From NCBI GenBank assembly GCA_028274465.1, contig CM051457.1, forward strand, positions 67,058,496-67,122,495: DNA of 64,000 nucleotides, in the 5' to 3' direction. The number at the start of each line of letters is the position of its first letter. Position 1 is the stretch's first letter. Below are positions 1 to 12,229 of this stretch, piece by piece. The notes under the pieces were generated by a model that was not told where the DNA came from, ran no database searches, and saw only the letters and a program-made list of their open reading frames with translations. The stretch is from Plantago ovata. Lineage: Eukaryota; Streptophyta; Magnoliopsida; Lamiales; Plantaginaceae. Both the position numbers and the translations under genes were made by a program.

Positions 1-479
1 CTTTAATTTCTGTTGATTGCATGACATCTATGAGTAGCTAAATCTATCGTTGGTGATAGTATGTGATTTCTTAGCTAGGGTTCTTAATTATGCATGATGG
101 CGGTAATGCGAATCAGACTTTGAGTTATTGCTTTATTTCTTTGATCTATCTAAGCCGTCTATCTTCGTAGTGTTGAATTGAACGGAACACATTGGACAAT
201 TCATGATCTTAGATTTCTATGCAAAACGATCGGGTACTTCATGCATGATTATTAATGATCATACTATCACTAACTTCCATTATCTTTGATAAGAAAATTC
301 TGTGCTAAGTCGTTTGTTGAGTTTATAGTTTAAGTTAAGTTAGATAAAGCTAGTTATAGTCCTTAGAGATCGACACTCGAGGTTATTTTACTGCTACACT
401 ACGGTTTTCGTTGTAGTTGTGAATTGTCTTTGGAACAAATTTATTTGATTAATTGAATCTGACAAATTCCAGTTCATCA
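1..479 (+). repeat. Athila-like LTR, 3' part
   Basis: This is the downstream part of a Ty3/gypsy LTR whose start lies outside the window. It ends in TTCATCA at 479, three bases before a primer binding site. The same LTR family recurs at 10254-10954/19918-20280, 10955-12229, 15023-16291, 18963-19917 and 63698-64000. Complete copies begin TGATGAATG and end GTTCATCA, so the termini form a short inverted repeat. Confidence 0.9.
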
Positions 480-482
480 AAT

Positions 483-500
483 TGGCGCCGTTGCCGGGGA
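483..500 (+). other. Primer binding site (tRNA-Asp type)
   Basis: TGGCGCCGTTGCCGGGGA is complementary to the 3' end of plant tRNA-Asp, the primer used by Athila-lineage elements. It lies three bases after the LTR end. Confidence 0.9.
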
Positions 501-618
501 CTATACTCCTTTTTGCTGTTTAGCTTTTATATATTTTCAGCATTCAATTCCTAGTTTTAGTAGTTTTATTTTATTTGATCTCTCTAATACTCCTTTCTTA
601 GCTTGTTACAGATAGTGT

Positions 619-2775
619 ATGCGAAGTACACGATCTAGGGGAACACCGCTTGCTGAACCAATCGCTAAAATCGACAGAGTCTACCACCAGAGAAGGCGAC
701 TACTTCGACGACGTGAACTAGAGGAAATAGAGGATACCGATTTCTCTGAATCTCTACACAGTTTTTTTAAGGAAATCGTCAGAATGGCAGAAGCTAGACC
801 ACTGAAACCATGGGTTCAACCCACCAAGGATCGTATGAGGGGACCGACGATTGTTCTTTTGCCTGCAACTCGAGATCTGGAAATAAAAAACCACGCGTTC
901 CAACAACTTCTGAGGTTCTATGGCTTAGCCCGGGAAGATGTGATGGGGTACTTGCACGATATCGATGACTTCGTCAACCAACTCCCACGACCCGGAGCTG
1001 AAATAACAGCGGATGAGTTGAGAATGAAGGTTTTCGCTATGGGGCTTGGCGACAGGGCCAAGTCATGGTTGATTTCTCTACCGGCGAGTTCGCTTGACAC
1101 TTGGGAAAAGGTTTTTTCAGCATTCATGGAGAAATACTTTCCTCACACCTTGACTACCACGCTTAAGGCGCAAATCACTGGATTCAAACAAGACTATGAT
1201 GAGACCATCTACACCGCGTTTGAGAGGTTCCAAGACCTCATGAACAAGTGCCCTCACCATGGTTTTGAACTCTCGGATCTTGTCCAACACTTCTACAATG
1301 GACTGACCTTTGAGAACTAGCAAGTGGTGGATTTCCAATGCCGTGGAAATATTTGGGAGGAAACCGCGGAAGCCGTCTGGGCGGTTTTCGAAAGGTTTGC
1401 TAAGGGTTCGCAATTCAAGGATCCAAGAGCAATGGTTAGGAGACGTGGACTTGAAGCTCCACCTACTCAGGAGGCCCCTATGTATGGGGGGAATGGGGAT
1501 CAATTCGAGTGCTTTACCAATGAGTTGAAACAAGTCCTCAAGAGCGCCACTGGAACATCTGTGTCGAATGAAGTTTGCCGAATATGCAAGAACTATGGGC
1601 ATGGAGCTCATATGTGTAGATCGAAGCTTGCATATGATGATGGCAATTGGGTTCAAGGAGGCGAAGAGGAAGCTTTTGCTACGGAATTTGGTACTCAAGA
1701 AGCTAGCTACGGACAAGATGGTAGGAATCCTCGAGGTGGATTTTGGAGAAGAGGGTTCCGGAACAATCAAGGATACGCACCGGCTCGCCAAACTTATGGC
1801 CCTAACCAAGACCGTAGTAGGCTTAGCTATGGTAATGATCACTGCAAAAATCCCGCTCCCAAAGAGCAATCGAAGTCGAAGACAACTCTACTGATGGAAA
1901 ACTTGCAGAAAATGGTTGATCACACCCAAAGTTTTCTTAAGCGTTATGAAGAAGATTCTGAGAAGACTACGGCGAGGCTGGATCGTTTGGAAGAGAGCAC
2001 TAGGCTTGCCCATCAGAAGATGCAAGAGTTGATTGACCGTGGAGCAAGTAGCGAGCAAGGGAAGTTGCCTAGCAACACTGAGAAGTCGATGTCCATTACC
2101 TTGGTGGGTGATCTTCCTGTTGAAATCACCATCAAGAAGGTTGCTAAATGTGAGCGTTGCAAGGATGAAGAACCCCCACTAGCCAAGAAAGAAGAGAAGG
2201 ACCTTGGTTCTGATGAGAGTGAAGAGGAGCACGAGGATCCCGAGCCAGTCCCTGAAAGTTTCGATGTCAAGGTTGGGATTGGCGAACTTGAAGATGTTCG
2301 TGCTACACTAGATACGGGATCTTACTCTAATGTGCTCCCAATGAATGTGTTTGAGAAGAGTAGCCTTGGAAAACTATCTGAGCATAAGGCTATTGTGCAA
2401 TTGGCGGATGGATCCTTTGTGAGACCCGAAGGCGTTGTGAAGAACGTATTGGTTAAGATTGGTGAAGCTTCTGTGTACACCAACTTTGTAGTTATGCCGG
2501 CGTCTACACCTGGGATGGGGGATGTTGTTCTCTTGGAGCGAACGTTCTTAACTAAGCTACGCTCCGTGATAGACATCTACCGAAGAACTTGCACCATTGA
2601 GGTGGATGGCAAGCAACATGTGTTGCGAGCAATATCTGATCCAAATATACACAATGCTTCTCACACCGTTAACTACTTTGGTCTTGCTGTCTATGTTCAT
2701 TCTCATTCACAGGTGCGTGGCATGAGGAGAAGATCCATGAAGGGGAAGTCTAGTACCCTCAAGAAGAAGAACTAG
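619..2775 (+). pseudogene. gag-pro: Athila-like gag-protease, copy 1 (internal TAG)
   Basis: One reading frame of about 718 codons, broken once by TAG at 1318-1320. The first part is a Retrotrans_gag domain (aa ~60-235: motifs such as KSWL, EKYFPH, CPHHGFELSDL). After the stop come a C-x2-C-x4-H-x4-C zinc knuckle (CRICKNYGHGAHMC, ~1576-1617), an acidic linker, and a retropepsin-like domain with catalytic DTGS near 2310. No reverse transcriptase or integrase follows, so the element is non-autonomous. The same TAG occurs in copy 3, whereas copy 2 has CAA there. The start follows the primer site and matches the copy 2 start. Product: capsid/nucleocapsid and protease. Confidence 0.85.
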
Positions 2776-3803
2776 GAGCAGAAGAAGTCGAGTCAAAGAC
2801 TATAAACAATGGCGCTATCCGGGAGGCAACCCGGAGTTTTATCGCTTTTTTATCGCTTTATTGCATTGCATGCATTCATACATTGAATAATTTCCTCTCT
2901 TTATGTGAATTTGTTCGTTTATGTGTTGTTTTGTGCTTATGTTTATGTTTGAGTGAACTTTTTCGAGTGTTTTTTATGAGGAGAATGGTTTTTGGGGATA
3001 AAAAACTGAGTTTTTCGAAAAATTTCGTCTCCCCACCTCTGGAGGTGGGGCGCGAATCGCCCCACAGAGCCAGAGAGTTTTAGACTCTCTGGCAGTGGGG
3101 GGCGAATCGGCCCACACACGGGGCGAATCGCCCCCCGTCTTCAGGCAAGGTTAAAAGCGAGATTCTTCCCCCAAACCCTCATTCTCTTATCTTCTTCACC
3201 ACTCTTTCTCCAAAACACCCAAAAACTCGAAAAATCTTCTTTTTACCATAATTTCTTCAATTCTCCATCAAATTTTGTGTTCTTTAGCTTCAATCGAAGC
3301 CCTTTACGTGCTCTTTAATTCTATCCGAACAACTTTCATCCTAGTTCATTTGACTTTCAGATCTGAGGTATCTCCACATGAACCCTAATTTTTCAAATTT
3401 GGGGGTTTTCTGATTTATGCTTCAATTGAGCTTATATAATGTATGGGTTGATTGTTTATGTGATTGGGATCAATTTTCATTACTAATTGCTTACTCATCT
3501 TTTCTTGGATTGATAAATTGGGAATTTTGCTTACTTGATGTCTATGTCTCATCTTGCATTGCTTCTTTTCTTTCATTCCATGTTATATGATGAGATTATC
3601 GGTATGATAAAGGTAGACATGTTGATGGAACACTTGATTGATGGGACTTGAGACTTTTTGGCGAAATTTTTTGAGTACTATGGTTTGATTGGATCTTGTG
3701 ATTTAAGGTTACTAGTTATCTAGCATAAAGGCATGTTGTGATATGTTACATGTTATGATATGTTGATACATTGCATTGTGGTAACTAGATTAGACTTGGT
3801 GTT
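2776..3803 (+). repeat. 3' non-coding region after gag-pro, with hairpins
   Basis: AT-rich and non-coding. Just after the stop, 2818-2835 forms a 6-bp stem TCCGGG/CCCGGA around loop AGGCAA; the same stem-loop follows gag-pro in copies 2 and 3. Further on are CCCCACCT/AGGTGGGG (3031-3050), CCAGAGAG/CTCTCTGG (3070-3092) and GGGGCGAATCGCCCC-type palindromes to about 3140. The region is repeated at 48962-50043. Confidence 0.7.
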
Positions 3804-4466
3804 TTGAAGATTAGGCGTGATAATGAAGTTACTCGTTTGTTTCACTCTTGCATTTGCATATGCATGAAGCTTTTGTTGTACGAGGTACTAATGGATGTTT
3901 GTAAGAACCATGCCACAAGGGGAGAGGAGCACTTCCGTTTGGCTACAATGAGGTATTGGAGGTGGTTCGATTCCAACCATGTCAAAGGGTTTGACAAGGA
4001 CGTTCTCCATGAGTTCTATGTTGGATCTACTAATCATCAAGAGAAGGAGAGTGATCTCGTTAGAGGTGCGTTCGAGCCATAGACTTTTGCAACAACTTTG
4101 CGGTTTATCCACAAGATGGAACGAGAATCCACCAGGAGTGAGCACTCTTATGTCTATTCACGTACCACTAAAGGGATTGAAACCAATATTACAGCAGAAA
4201 TCTGCCACAAGGACTGCAAAGCCCGAGAGACTAGGAAGCAACCGGGGCGGCCTCATCACAACAGATTCAGTCTTGAGTCGACAGTGGTGATAAAGTTCCG
4301 AATCGCTAACTTGATTCCAAAACATAATGACATGGACACCCAACCCTTCATTGGGGTGCCCCTCGACTGCTTATTGAGGGAGCACCATATAGACATCGGG
4401 AGCATCAACCGTAGAGAATGTGGGCGACATTGGGCAAAGAAGAAGAAAACCTCTAAGTTTCCGAGT
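3804..4466 (+). pseudogene. Second frame of the gag-pro element (ORF2), truncated
   Basis: An open frame of about 220 codons with one TAG at 4080-4082. I do not recognise the product. The first part (to ~3936) is repeated in copy 3 near 49905-50040. The last ~90 bases match the complement of 14106-14193 in nested copy 2, in the same orientation relative to gag-pro; both encode a peptide resembling [10 protein letters not shown]. So this segment belongs to the gag-pro element and lies where pol would be. It stops at 4466, where minus-strand Athila pol begins. The antisense frame is also fairly open, so coding status is uncertain. Confidence 0.4.
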
Positions 4467-5041
4467 TTGGCATTTTCATACGCACCTAGTCGCAATTCCT
4501 CAAGCTCATCTAGTTGCAACAATCGTTCCTCGCCAGCTTTTCCCATATCAAGATTGAGTGCTTTTATAGCCCAATATGTTTTGTGTTCTAGTTCTATGGG
4601 AAGATGACATGCTTTCCCATACACAAGTCTGTACGGAGTGGTTCCAATCACCGTCTTGTAGCTAGTCCTGTATGCCCAAAGTGCATCATTCAATTTTCCT
4701 GCCCAATCTTTTCTACTAGGCTTCACTACTCGCTCCAGGATCTTCTTAATTTGACGGTTGCTAACTTCGACTTGGCCCGATGTCTGTGGATGATATGGCG
4801 TAGCGACACTATGGTGGACACTGTATCTCTTAAGATGGGAGGCAAAGGTTCTATTGACGAAGTGTGACCCTCCATCACTGATGATTGTTCTAGGGCACCC
4901 AAATCTAGAGAATATTACCTCCTTCAAGAACTTCATAACAACTGCGCCGTCATATGTTTTTGTAGGAATTGCCTCCACCCATTTAGTCACATAATCCACC
5001 GCAACAAGAATGTATACATAGCCTCCACTTGATGGAAATGG

Positions 5042-5834
5042 TGTAACGCCCCAGATTTCAGAAGTTTAAAAGGGTTGAGAACGCTACTCATACCAACAAG
5101 GTGCACCTTTCTTTTCGGGAATCCACCTATAAGAACTTCAGAGTTAAGCGTGCTTGCTCTGGAGCAATTCTAGGATGGGTGACCCACTGGAAAGTTCCCG
5201 GTGCGTGCACGAGTGAGGACAAAGTGCGCGGATTAGAACCCGTGTTGGTCTGTGGGGCCAGCATATCACCCCGGAGAGTGCCCATGAGTAACCTTGCCAG
5301 CCCGTTGGGCTAGGTCTCGGCCCGTTAGTGGGTCGGGTCGTTACAGGTGGTATCAGAGCAGGACTATTCGGAACTGCAGGAACTAAGTGCCATACGGGGC
5401 AAAGTGCTACACCGTATCGACGGTGGGAGCCACCTCTTGAGCCCGTAGGGGCCACCTCTAGAATCCTGCACGGATGGTTGGTCTCGGACAGCACGCAACG
5501 AGGACGTTGCGCAATTTAAGAGGGGGTGATTGTAACGCCCCAGATTTCAGAAGCTTAAAAGGGTTGAGAACGCTACTCATACCAACAAGGTGCACCTTTC
5601 TTTTCGGGAATCCACCTATAAGAACTTCAGAGTTAAGCGTGCTTGCTCTAGAGCAATTCTAGGATGGGTGACCCACTGGGAAGTTCCCGGTGCGCGCACG
5701 AGTGAGGACAAAGTGCGCGGATTAGAACCCGTGTTGGTCTGTGGGGCCAGCATATCACCCCGGAGAGCGCCCATGAGTAACCTTGCCAGCCCGTTGGGCT
5801 AGGTCTCGGCCCGTTAGTGGGTCGGGTCGTTACA
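5042..5834 (+). mobile_element. Cassandra TRIM retrotransposon, intact
   Basis: Two near-identical ~304-bp LTRs (5042-5345, 5531-5834; TGTAACG...CGTTACA) flank a 185-bp internal region. That region has an initiator-Met primer site (TGGTATCAGAGC from 5348) and a polypurine tract (TAAGAGGGGGTGAT, 5517-5530). The 5-bp target duplication AATGG is exact (5037-5041, 5835-5839), and the empty site is preserved in pol copy B near 22865. There is no coding capacity, so it must be mobilised in trans. A 5S rRNA-like segment inside each LTR identifies the Cassandra family. Confidence 0.95.
5079..5215 (+). promoter_or_regulatory. 5S rRNA-like Pol III promoter in Cassandra LTR
   Basis: AGTTAAGCGTGCTTG (A box) and TAGGATGGGTGACC (intermediate element/C box) lie in the order and spacing of plant 5S rRNA, followed by CACTGG-AAGTTCCCG. 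The second LTR repeats it at about 5567-5704. It is a promoter relic in a TRIM, not a functional 5S gene. Confidence 0.85.
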
Positions 5835-8479
5835 AATGGTCCCACGAAATCAATGTCCCATACGTCGAAAGGTTCGACCACTAGATTTCCTCGAAGGGGC
5901 ATTTCGTCTTTCTTACCAATATTACCACCTCGTTGACATGGGTCACAATTCTTCACAAAAATTCGAGCATCTCGGTATATTGTTGGCCAGAAAAATCCTG
6001 CTTGCAGTACCTTGCGAGCTGTTTTCAAGCCACTATAGTGTCGCCCACAATTAAGCCCATGGCAATGACTCAACACACTTTGTTGCTCTTCTTGTGGTAC
6101 GCATCTCCTTAGAATCCCATCAGCTCCTTCTTTGAATAGATGCGGATCATCCTATATGTAAGTCCTACAACGCTTGGCAAGAGCTCTCTTGTCGGAGGCC
6201 GAAAAGTTAGTGGGGCAAACATTCATAGCCAAATAGTTTACAATATCAGCATACCATGGCTCTTCATTAGCCTTCATTAAGTGCTCATCAGGGAGGTCCT
6301 CATTGATGGGTATCGAATCAACAGGTATATTTGGTATTCTAGACAAATGATCGGCTACTAAATTCTCCCTACCAGCTCTATCCACTATGGTCAAATCAAA
6401 GTCTTGCAGCAGAAGGACCCAACGGATTAACCTAGGCTTAGAATCTTGCTTAGCTATCAAATGTCTCAAAGCAGCATGATCAGTATGGACATTCACAGGA
6501 TGACCAATTAAATAAGACCTAAACTTTTGTAAAGCAAAGACAACAGCTAAAAATTCCTTTTCAGTAGTTGTATAATTAACTTGCGCGGAGTCTAGAGTCT
6601 TACTAACATAATAAATCACACGATACTGCTTATCAACTTTTTGGCATAAAACAGCACTCATAGCAAAATTCGAAGCATCACACATAATCTCAAAAGGAAG
6701 ATTCCAATCAGGCGGCACAACAATGGGAGCAGAAACAAGCTTTTCCTTAAGGGTATTAAAAGCAACTAAGCACTCATTAGAGAAATGGAAAACCACATCT
6801 TTTGCAAGCAAGCTACTTAAAGATTTAGAAATTTTCGAAAAATCTTTAATAAACCTCCTATGGAACCCTACATGGCCAAGAAAAGATTGCAATTCTTTCA
6901 CACAAGTAGGTGGGGGAAGTTTTTCAATGATCTCGATCTTAGCCTTGTCTACCTCAATACCTCTTTCAGAAACTACATGTCCTAGAACAATGCCTTCCCT
7001 AACCATGTAATGACTTTTCTCCCATCTTAAGGTCAAACTGCATTCAATGCACCTTTTCAAAACAAGATCTAATCTTTACAAGCATTCATCAAACGAATCA
7101 CCAAAAAGGGAAAAATCATCCATGAAAACTTCAACAAACTTAGTTACCATATCAGAGAAGATAGAAAGCATGCACCTTTGAAAAGTGGTGGGAGCGTTGC
7201 ATAGTCCAAACGGCATCCTCCTATAGGCAAATGTTCTGAATGGGCAAGTGAATGTCGTCTTCTCCTGATCCTCCGGTGCAATCGGAATCTGGTAGAAACC
7301 TGATAAACCATCAAGAAAACAATAGAATTTCCACCCCGCAAGGCGGTTTAGCATGTCATCTATAAATGGTAAAGGGAAGTGGTCTTTCTTAGTGGCGGCA
7401 TTTAATCTTCTATAGTCAATGCACATCCTCCATCCAGTGGTCTTCCTAACCGATACCAACTCTCCCTTCTCATTCTCTTCCACCGTGACTCCTGATTTCT
7501 TAGGAACTACATGTACCGGGCTCACCCATCGACTATCAGGAATGGGGTAAATCATATCGGCATCTAACAACTTGATCACTTCTTTCTTTACCACTTCTTG
7601 CATGGCCGGATTTATCCTTCGCTGGGGTTGCCTAACGGGTTTGGCATCTTGTTCTAGAGTGATGTTGTGCACACACCGTGTAGGGCTAATTCCTTTGATA
7701 TCACTAATCCCCCATCCTATAGCTGCAGAATTTGCTTTCAAAACTTCAATTAGCCTACTTTCTTCATCGTTGGAGAGATGTGACGAGACGATCACAGGCT
7801 TCTTCTGATTTTCGCCTAAGTAGACATACTTGAGGTGCGCAGGAAGTGGCTTTAATTCTAAGCTAGGCTCTTCAGGAAATTTACTTTCTTCCTCTTCTTC
7901 ATCCAAAGGTTCAAGCACTTCTTCTCCTACGGGAATTTCTGGGGTGCTATCCATTATTTCAACTAGTTCCCTTGCTTCCTCGGTCATGTAGCATGTCTAT
8001 GTTTGCATGGTTAGTGCCTCCTCAAGTGGTTCGCGCTTATCATGGCAGTGATGAAATTTGGAAATCACGGAATCATAGCAATCGACAAAATTTAACTCTT
8101 CCACGACTTCCTTATCTCCGATGCTACATCCTACCAATTCAATCTTCTCACCCATTACTTCCATGGTTATTTTCTTGCCCTTAAGTTCAAGGCATGTGTT
8201 GGTAGTCGCCATGAATGGTCTCCCAAGTAGTACTACGTGCTCGCGAATATGGCTCTTCTCCTCGTCTGCAGACTTCATTACTACAAAATCAGCTGGGATT
8301 ATCAATTTGTCCACCTTCACAAGGATGTCCTCTATTATCCCGACTGGTCTCTTCACACTCTGGTCCGCCATTTGGACGACCATATCAGTTGGTGTCAATT
8401 CTTCGAGATCCAGGGTCTTGTATACTGAATAGGGCATCAAGTTAATGCTAGCCCCTAAGTCAAGCATTGCCTTCGTGGT

Positions 8480-10056
8480 TCAACCATTCCCCAAAGCGAT
8501 GTTGATGATGAAACTTCCAGGATCTTTCTTCTTCACAGGTAATCCGGAAATTGAGTTGACCGTTTCAACCCCATTAACTTCCTTTCCCGAAGTAACCCTC
8601 TTGTTTTTTATCTCACGAAAGAATTTCGTATAAGCCAGAATGTTTTGGATTAACTCCAAGAGAGGCACATTGACTTCAACCTTTGAGAGGCGTTGGAATA
8701 GAGGTGACTCTTGAATATCCTTCTTGGCTGGCTTGATCCGACTTGGGAATGGTACATGTGGTTTCGTGGGTACATATGGATTAGAAGATTTGTGAAGTAC
8801 CGCTGGCGTAGGAGTTCCTACTTCGACTTCATCATCACCCATGTCTTCTATAGATGGTCCTTGCTCATCATCCTTTTCTGGAACCTCTTGAGGTTCTTTA
8901 GGATTTCCGCTAACCTCTTGTTCTGTGCTTGGTTCTGCATTTTCGGTCCCAGTAGATTCAACACGTTTAGGACGCACGAAGTTAGGGATTTTGGTCATCT
9001 TTCCTCCACGGAGTAGTAGATTCACTTCTTCGTACTCAGTTTCCTCAGTTATAACAGTTGGAAGTGGCTCGGGATCAGCTTCAGGTGTCAAATCGGGGGA
9101 ACTAGGGTCGTCCAGTTCCCTGGGGCTGGGGGGCGATTCGCCCCCCATATCGGACGGTTGCCTCCCACTTCCAGGGGGCGTCTTCGACTGCTTTTCCGCA
9201 CTTTTCACACTTCAGCAGGCTAAGCTCCTTAATTAGTTGCTCAGTTACTTCGACCGCTTCAAAAGCCTTTTCGATGCAAAGATTGTTTTCAGCTTGCCCT
9301 GCGTGTGCTATCTCGAAAACATTCTCAATGGATTTAATCCCTGCGTAAAACGCAAGTTCCTCCTCTTCACTGATATCTTCGTCTTCAGAATATCCTTCGT
9401 ATAAGCCGTCAGTTTTGCCCCGATTTGAATATACGTTGGTGACTTGACTCGACATTATCTTCTCGGATTGTGCAGATCCATTGGCGTACTTTGAAAGACC
9501 AACTCTGCCTCTTCAACTGTACATTCTTCTAAACCTCCACACATCCCATCCACTTGAAGCCTAACATCATCACGTAGTCCACCAACAAAATACCAAATCA
9601 GCTCCCCGTCGTCGAAACGGTGATGGGGGCACTCACATTTATACAGCTCAAAACGTTCATAGGTGTCACAGAAACGCTCGTACTCTCCTTGCTTGAAGTG
9701 TTCGATCCGACTTGGCTCCAGGTCCTCAGTGATCCTGGTGCTAGCCTTGCTATCCAAATCCTCGGTTCATATCCCAAAGCAAAAGAAAATAATTTCCTGC
9801 ATAATTAATCCTCGGTGAACCCCTTTGCTGGAACTTTTGCTACTTCCTCTTCATAGGACCTGATGAAGCTTAACGGATTCATCCCCACTCCATCTTCGAA
9901 CCTCGGTATCCTTCTCACCACAGAACTTGTTACCTCATACCCCGATAACTCTTCTTCCAAGTATATAGCTGACCCTTTCTTGACTTGCGAGAACGTAGGT
10001 GTCAAGCGAGCTTTTAAGGTCGTCATACCTGGAAATCTGGAACAGGAGTAGCTCAA
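8480..10056 (-). pseudogene. gag: Athila-like gag region of pol element, copy A (decayed)
   Basis: Broken minus-strand frames: 10056-9805, 9757-9455, 9455-9102 and 9208-8480. The segment near 9630 keeps a gag-like CPHHRFDDGELIWYF motif equivalent to CPHHGFELSDL of the gag-pro elements, so this is a divergent, shortened gag. A CEKCGKAVED stretch near 9195 may be a zinc-knuckle relic. The 9208-8480 part is an acidic, proline-rich linker leading into protease. A GGGGGGCG-ATT-CGCCCCCC palindrome lies inside it at 9128-9146. No complete capsid domain is seen. Confidence 0.65.
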
Positions 10057-10232
10057 AACTGAAAATTAGTCTCGTTAGAAACCTCGAAGATCAAGAAAAT
10101 TTCTAGAAATCGAAAACTACTAAGACTAGGAAAGGAGTATCAGAGAGAGATTAAATAGGAAAACTAAAACTACTAGAACTAGGAATTGAAAGCTGAAAAT
10201 ATAAAAACGCTAAACAGAAAAAAGGAGTATAG

Positions 10233-10250
10233 TCCCCGGCAACGGCGCCA
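10233..10250 (-). other. Primer binding site (tRNA-Asp type), pol element A
   Basis: The complement reads TGGCGCCGTTGCCGGGGA, three bases inside the LTR end at 10254. Sequence 10057-10232 is the untranslated leader. Confidence 0.9.
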
Positions 10251-10253
10251 ATT

Positions 10254-10954
10254 TGATGAACCGTTGAATTTGTCAGATTCAAATTAATCAAATAAATTTG
10301 TATTTAGCCAAAGGCAATTCACAACTACAACGAAAACCGTAGTGTAGCAGTAAAATAACATCGAGTGTCGATCTCTAAGGACTATAACTAGTTTTATCTA
10401 ATCTAACTTAAGAATATAAATCAACAGACGACTTAGAAAAGGTTTTTCTTAACAGATAATGGAGATTGGTGATAGTATGGTCCTTCAAAGCATAGCAGGT
10501 TAATAATCATGCATAAAGTCCCCGGTTTTGCATAGAGATCTTTGATCAATGAATTGTCCAATTGTGTTTCGTAATTATTCAACACTACGAAGATAGAGGT
10601 TTTAGATAGATCAAAGAAATAAAGCAATAACTCAAATTATAATGCGCGATATAGCCATTAGCATAATTATTAACCCTTCGCTAAGAATTCACATACTATC
10701 ACCAACGAGAAGTTTAGCTACTCATAGATGCCATGCAATCAACAGAAATCATAGAAGAAAACATGTTGAAAGATATATAAATATAAATAGAAAAACTGTA
10801 CGATACAATGTTACCGAAGGTTATCAATCTCCGAAGAATCGCGACCTTACAAGCTCCAAAACGCTAAGAAAATGTAGGTGTGGGGCGAAGGGCCCCACAC
10901 AACGGGCGATTCGCCAGGTGTGGGGCGATTCGCCCCACGTCCCGGGCGACTCGC
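10254..10954 (-). repeat. Outer Athila LTR, U5-side part (split)
   Basis: Starts TGATGAACC at 10254 and is broken at 10954 by the nested element 10955-19917; the rest is at 19918-20280. Its last bases (CTCGC, 10950-10954) are one side of the target duplication. The break lies in the GC-rich hairpin cluster 10878-10954. Confidence 0.85.
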
Positions 10955-12229
10955 TGATGAACGTGGATTTGTCGGGTCCCGATTCAGCAAATAAATTTTG
11001 TTATTTAGCCAAAGGCAATTCAGAACTACAATGAAAACCGTAGTGTAGCAGTAGAATGACCTCGAGTGTCGTTCTCTAAGGACTATAACTAGCTTTATCA
11101 AATCTAATTTAGAATATAGAAACAGCAGACGGGATAGCAAAGGTTTTTCTAACAGATAATGGAGATTGGTGATAGTATGATCCTTCAAAGCATAACGGGT
11201 CAATAATCATGCGTAAATTCCTCGGTCTTGCATGGAGATCTTTGATCAATCGAATGTCTTGTTGCAATTATTAAGCACTACGAGGATAATGATACTGACA
11301 AGTCAATCACTATTGTCCTATTGTGTTTCGTAATTATTCAACACTACGAAGATATAGATGCGCATAGGTCGACGAGGGTCCAATTGTGCATAATAATCAA
11401 TACAACATACGAGAATTTAGGCTGAGCCTGATCAACGAAATAAAGGAATAACACAGAGTATAATGCGCGATATAGCCATTAGCATGATTATCTTCCCTTC
11501 GCTAAGAATTCACATACTACCACCAACGATAAGTTTAGCTACTCATAATAGGCATGCAATCAACAGAAATCATAGAAGAAAACATGTTGAAAGATATATA
11601 AAAATAAGTAGAATAAATTGTAAGATACAATGTTACCGAAGGTTGTCAATCTCCGAAGAATTGCGATCCTACAAGCTCCAATCTCCTATGAAAAAGTGTC
11701 TCCTAAGCTACGAACCCCCAGAACAGGCTCTGGGAAGTTCCTACCTAAAACTACAGAGAAAGGTGAGAGAATAGGTCTGGAAAAGTATGAATTTCGGAGA
11801 AAAACTGAGCAACTATATATTGGCTACGAAAAAGTGTGGGGCGATTCGCCCCACACACCGGGCGGTTCGCCCGGGAGTGATTTTCGCGGAATTCCGCGTT
11901 TTCGACGCGTTTTTGGATTTCTTCCCCTTCTCGGACTCGGTTTCTGACTTCTAGTGGCCTTCTAACCTCCAGATTCGACCCCTAGACTCCAAATCCTATC
12001 CGGAAACCTTCAGATACTCCAAATAGGCTTATGGAACACCAATTCCTTGTCAACTTCAATATAATTGCCCGGAAATCCTCGTTTTTCAACCAAAACCTGT
12101 AAAATAAAATCTAAAGGGAAACGTGACACTATTCTAATAAAATGCACTAAAATATAGCTAAATTAACATAGAGGATAGCTAAAATAGGTGAAAAAGGCTC
12201 AAATGAAAGTGTAAAATACACATTCATCA
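10955..12229 (-). repeat. 3' LTR of nested gag-pro element
   Basis: TGATGAATG...GTTCATCA on the minus strand, 1275 bp. It contains hairpins GTGTGGGGCG/CGCCCCACAC (11834-11856) and CCGGGCG/CGCCCGG (11858-11874) just upstream, in LTR orientation, of an ACTATATATTGG box at ~11812. Confidence 0.85.

Larger units (their letters stand above)
4467..8479 (-). pseudogene. pol: Athila-like pol, copy A (decayed)
   Basis: Read on the minus strand: protease with DLGAS (8467 downward), reverse transcriptase (CIDYRRLN; catalytic MDDF near 7110), RNase H (MCDASNF near 6670), integrase zinc region (HCHG...CDPC near 6060-5930) and catalytic core (ISDGGSHF near 4885, GQVEVSNRQ near 4775). Compared with copy B, stops arise by R to TGA (~8477), K to TAG (~7995), Q to TAA (~7075) and W to TAG (~6151); most are C-to-T or G-to-A. 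The integrase is split by a Cassandra TRIM at 5042-5834. After GAYENAK the frame runs into unrelated sequence at 4466, so the integrase C-terminus is lost. It cannot give a working polyprotein. Confidence 0.9.

Noticed and set aside
4604-4867. Plus-strand open frame over the integrase region
   Set aside because: Antisense shadow of Athila integrase; the same shadow appears at 22428-22691.
5079-5215. A functional 5S rRNA gene
   Set aside because: Diverged from 5S at many positions and bounded by TRIM LTR termini, primer site and target duplication.
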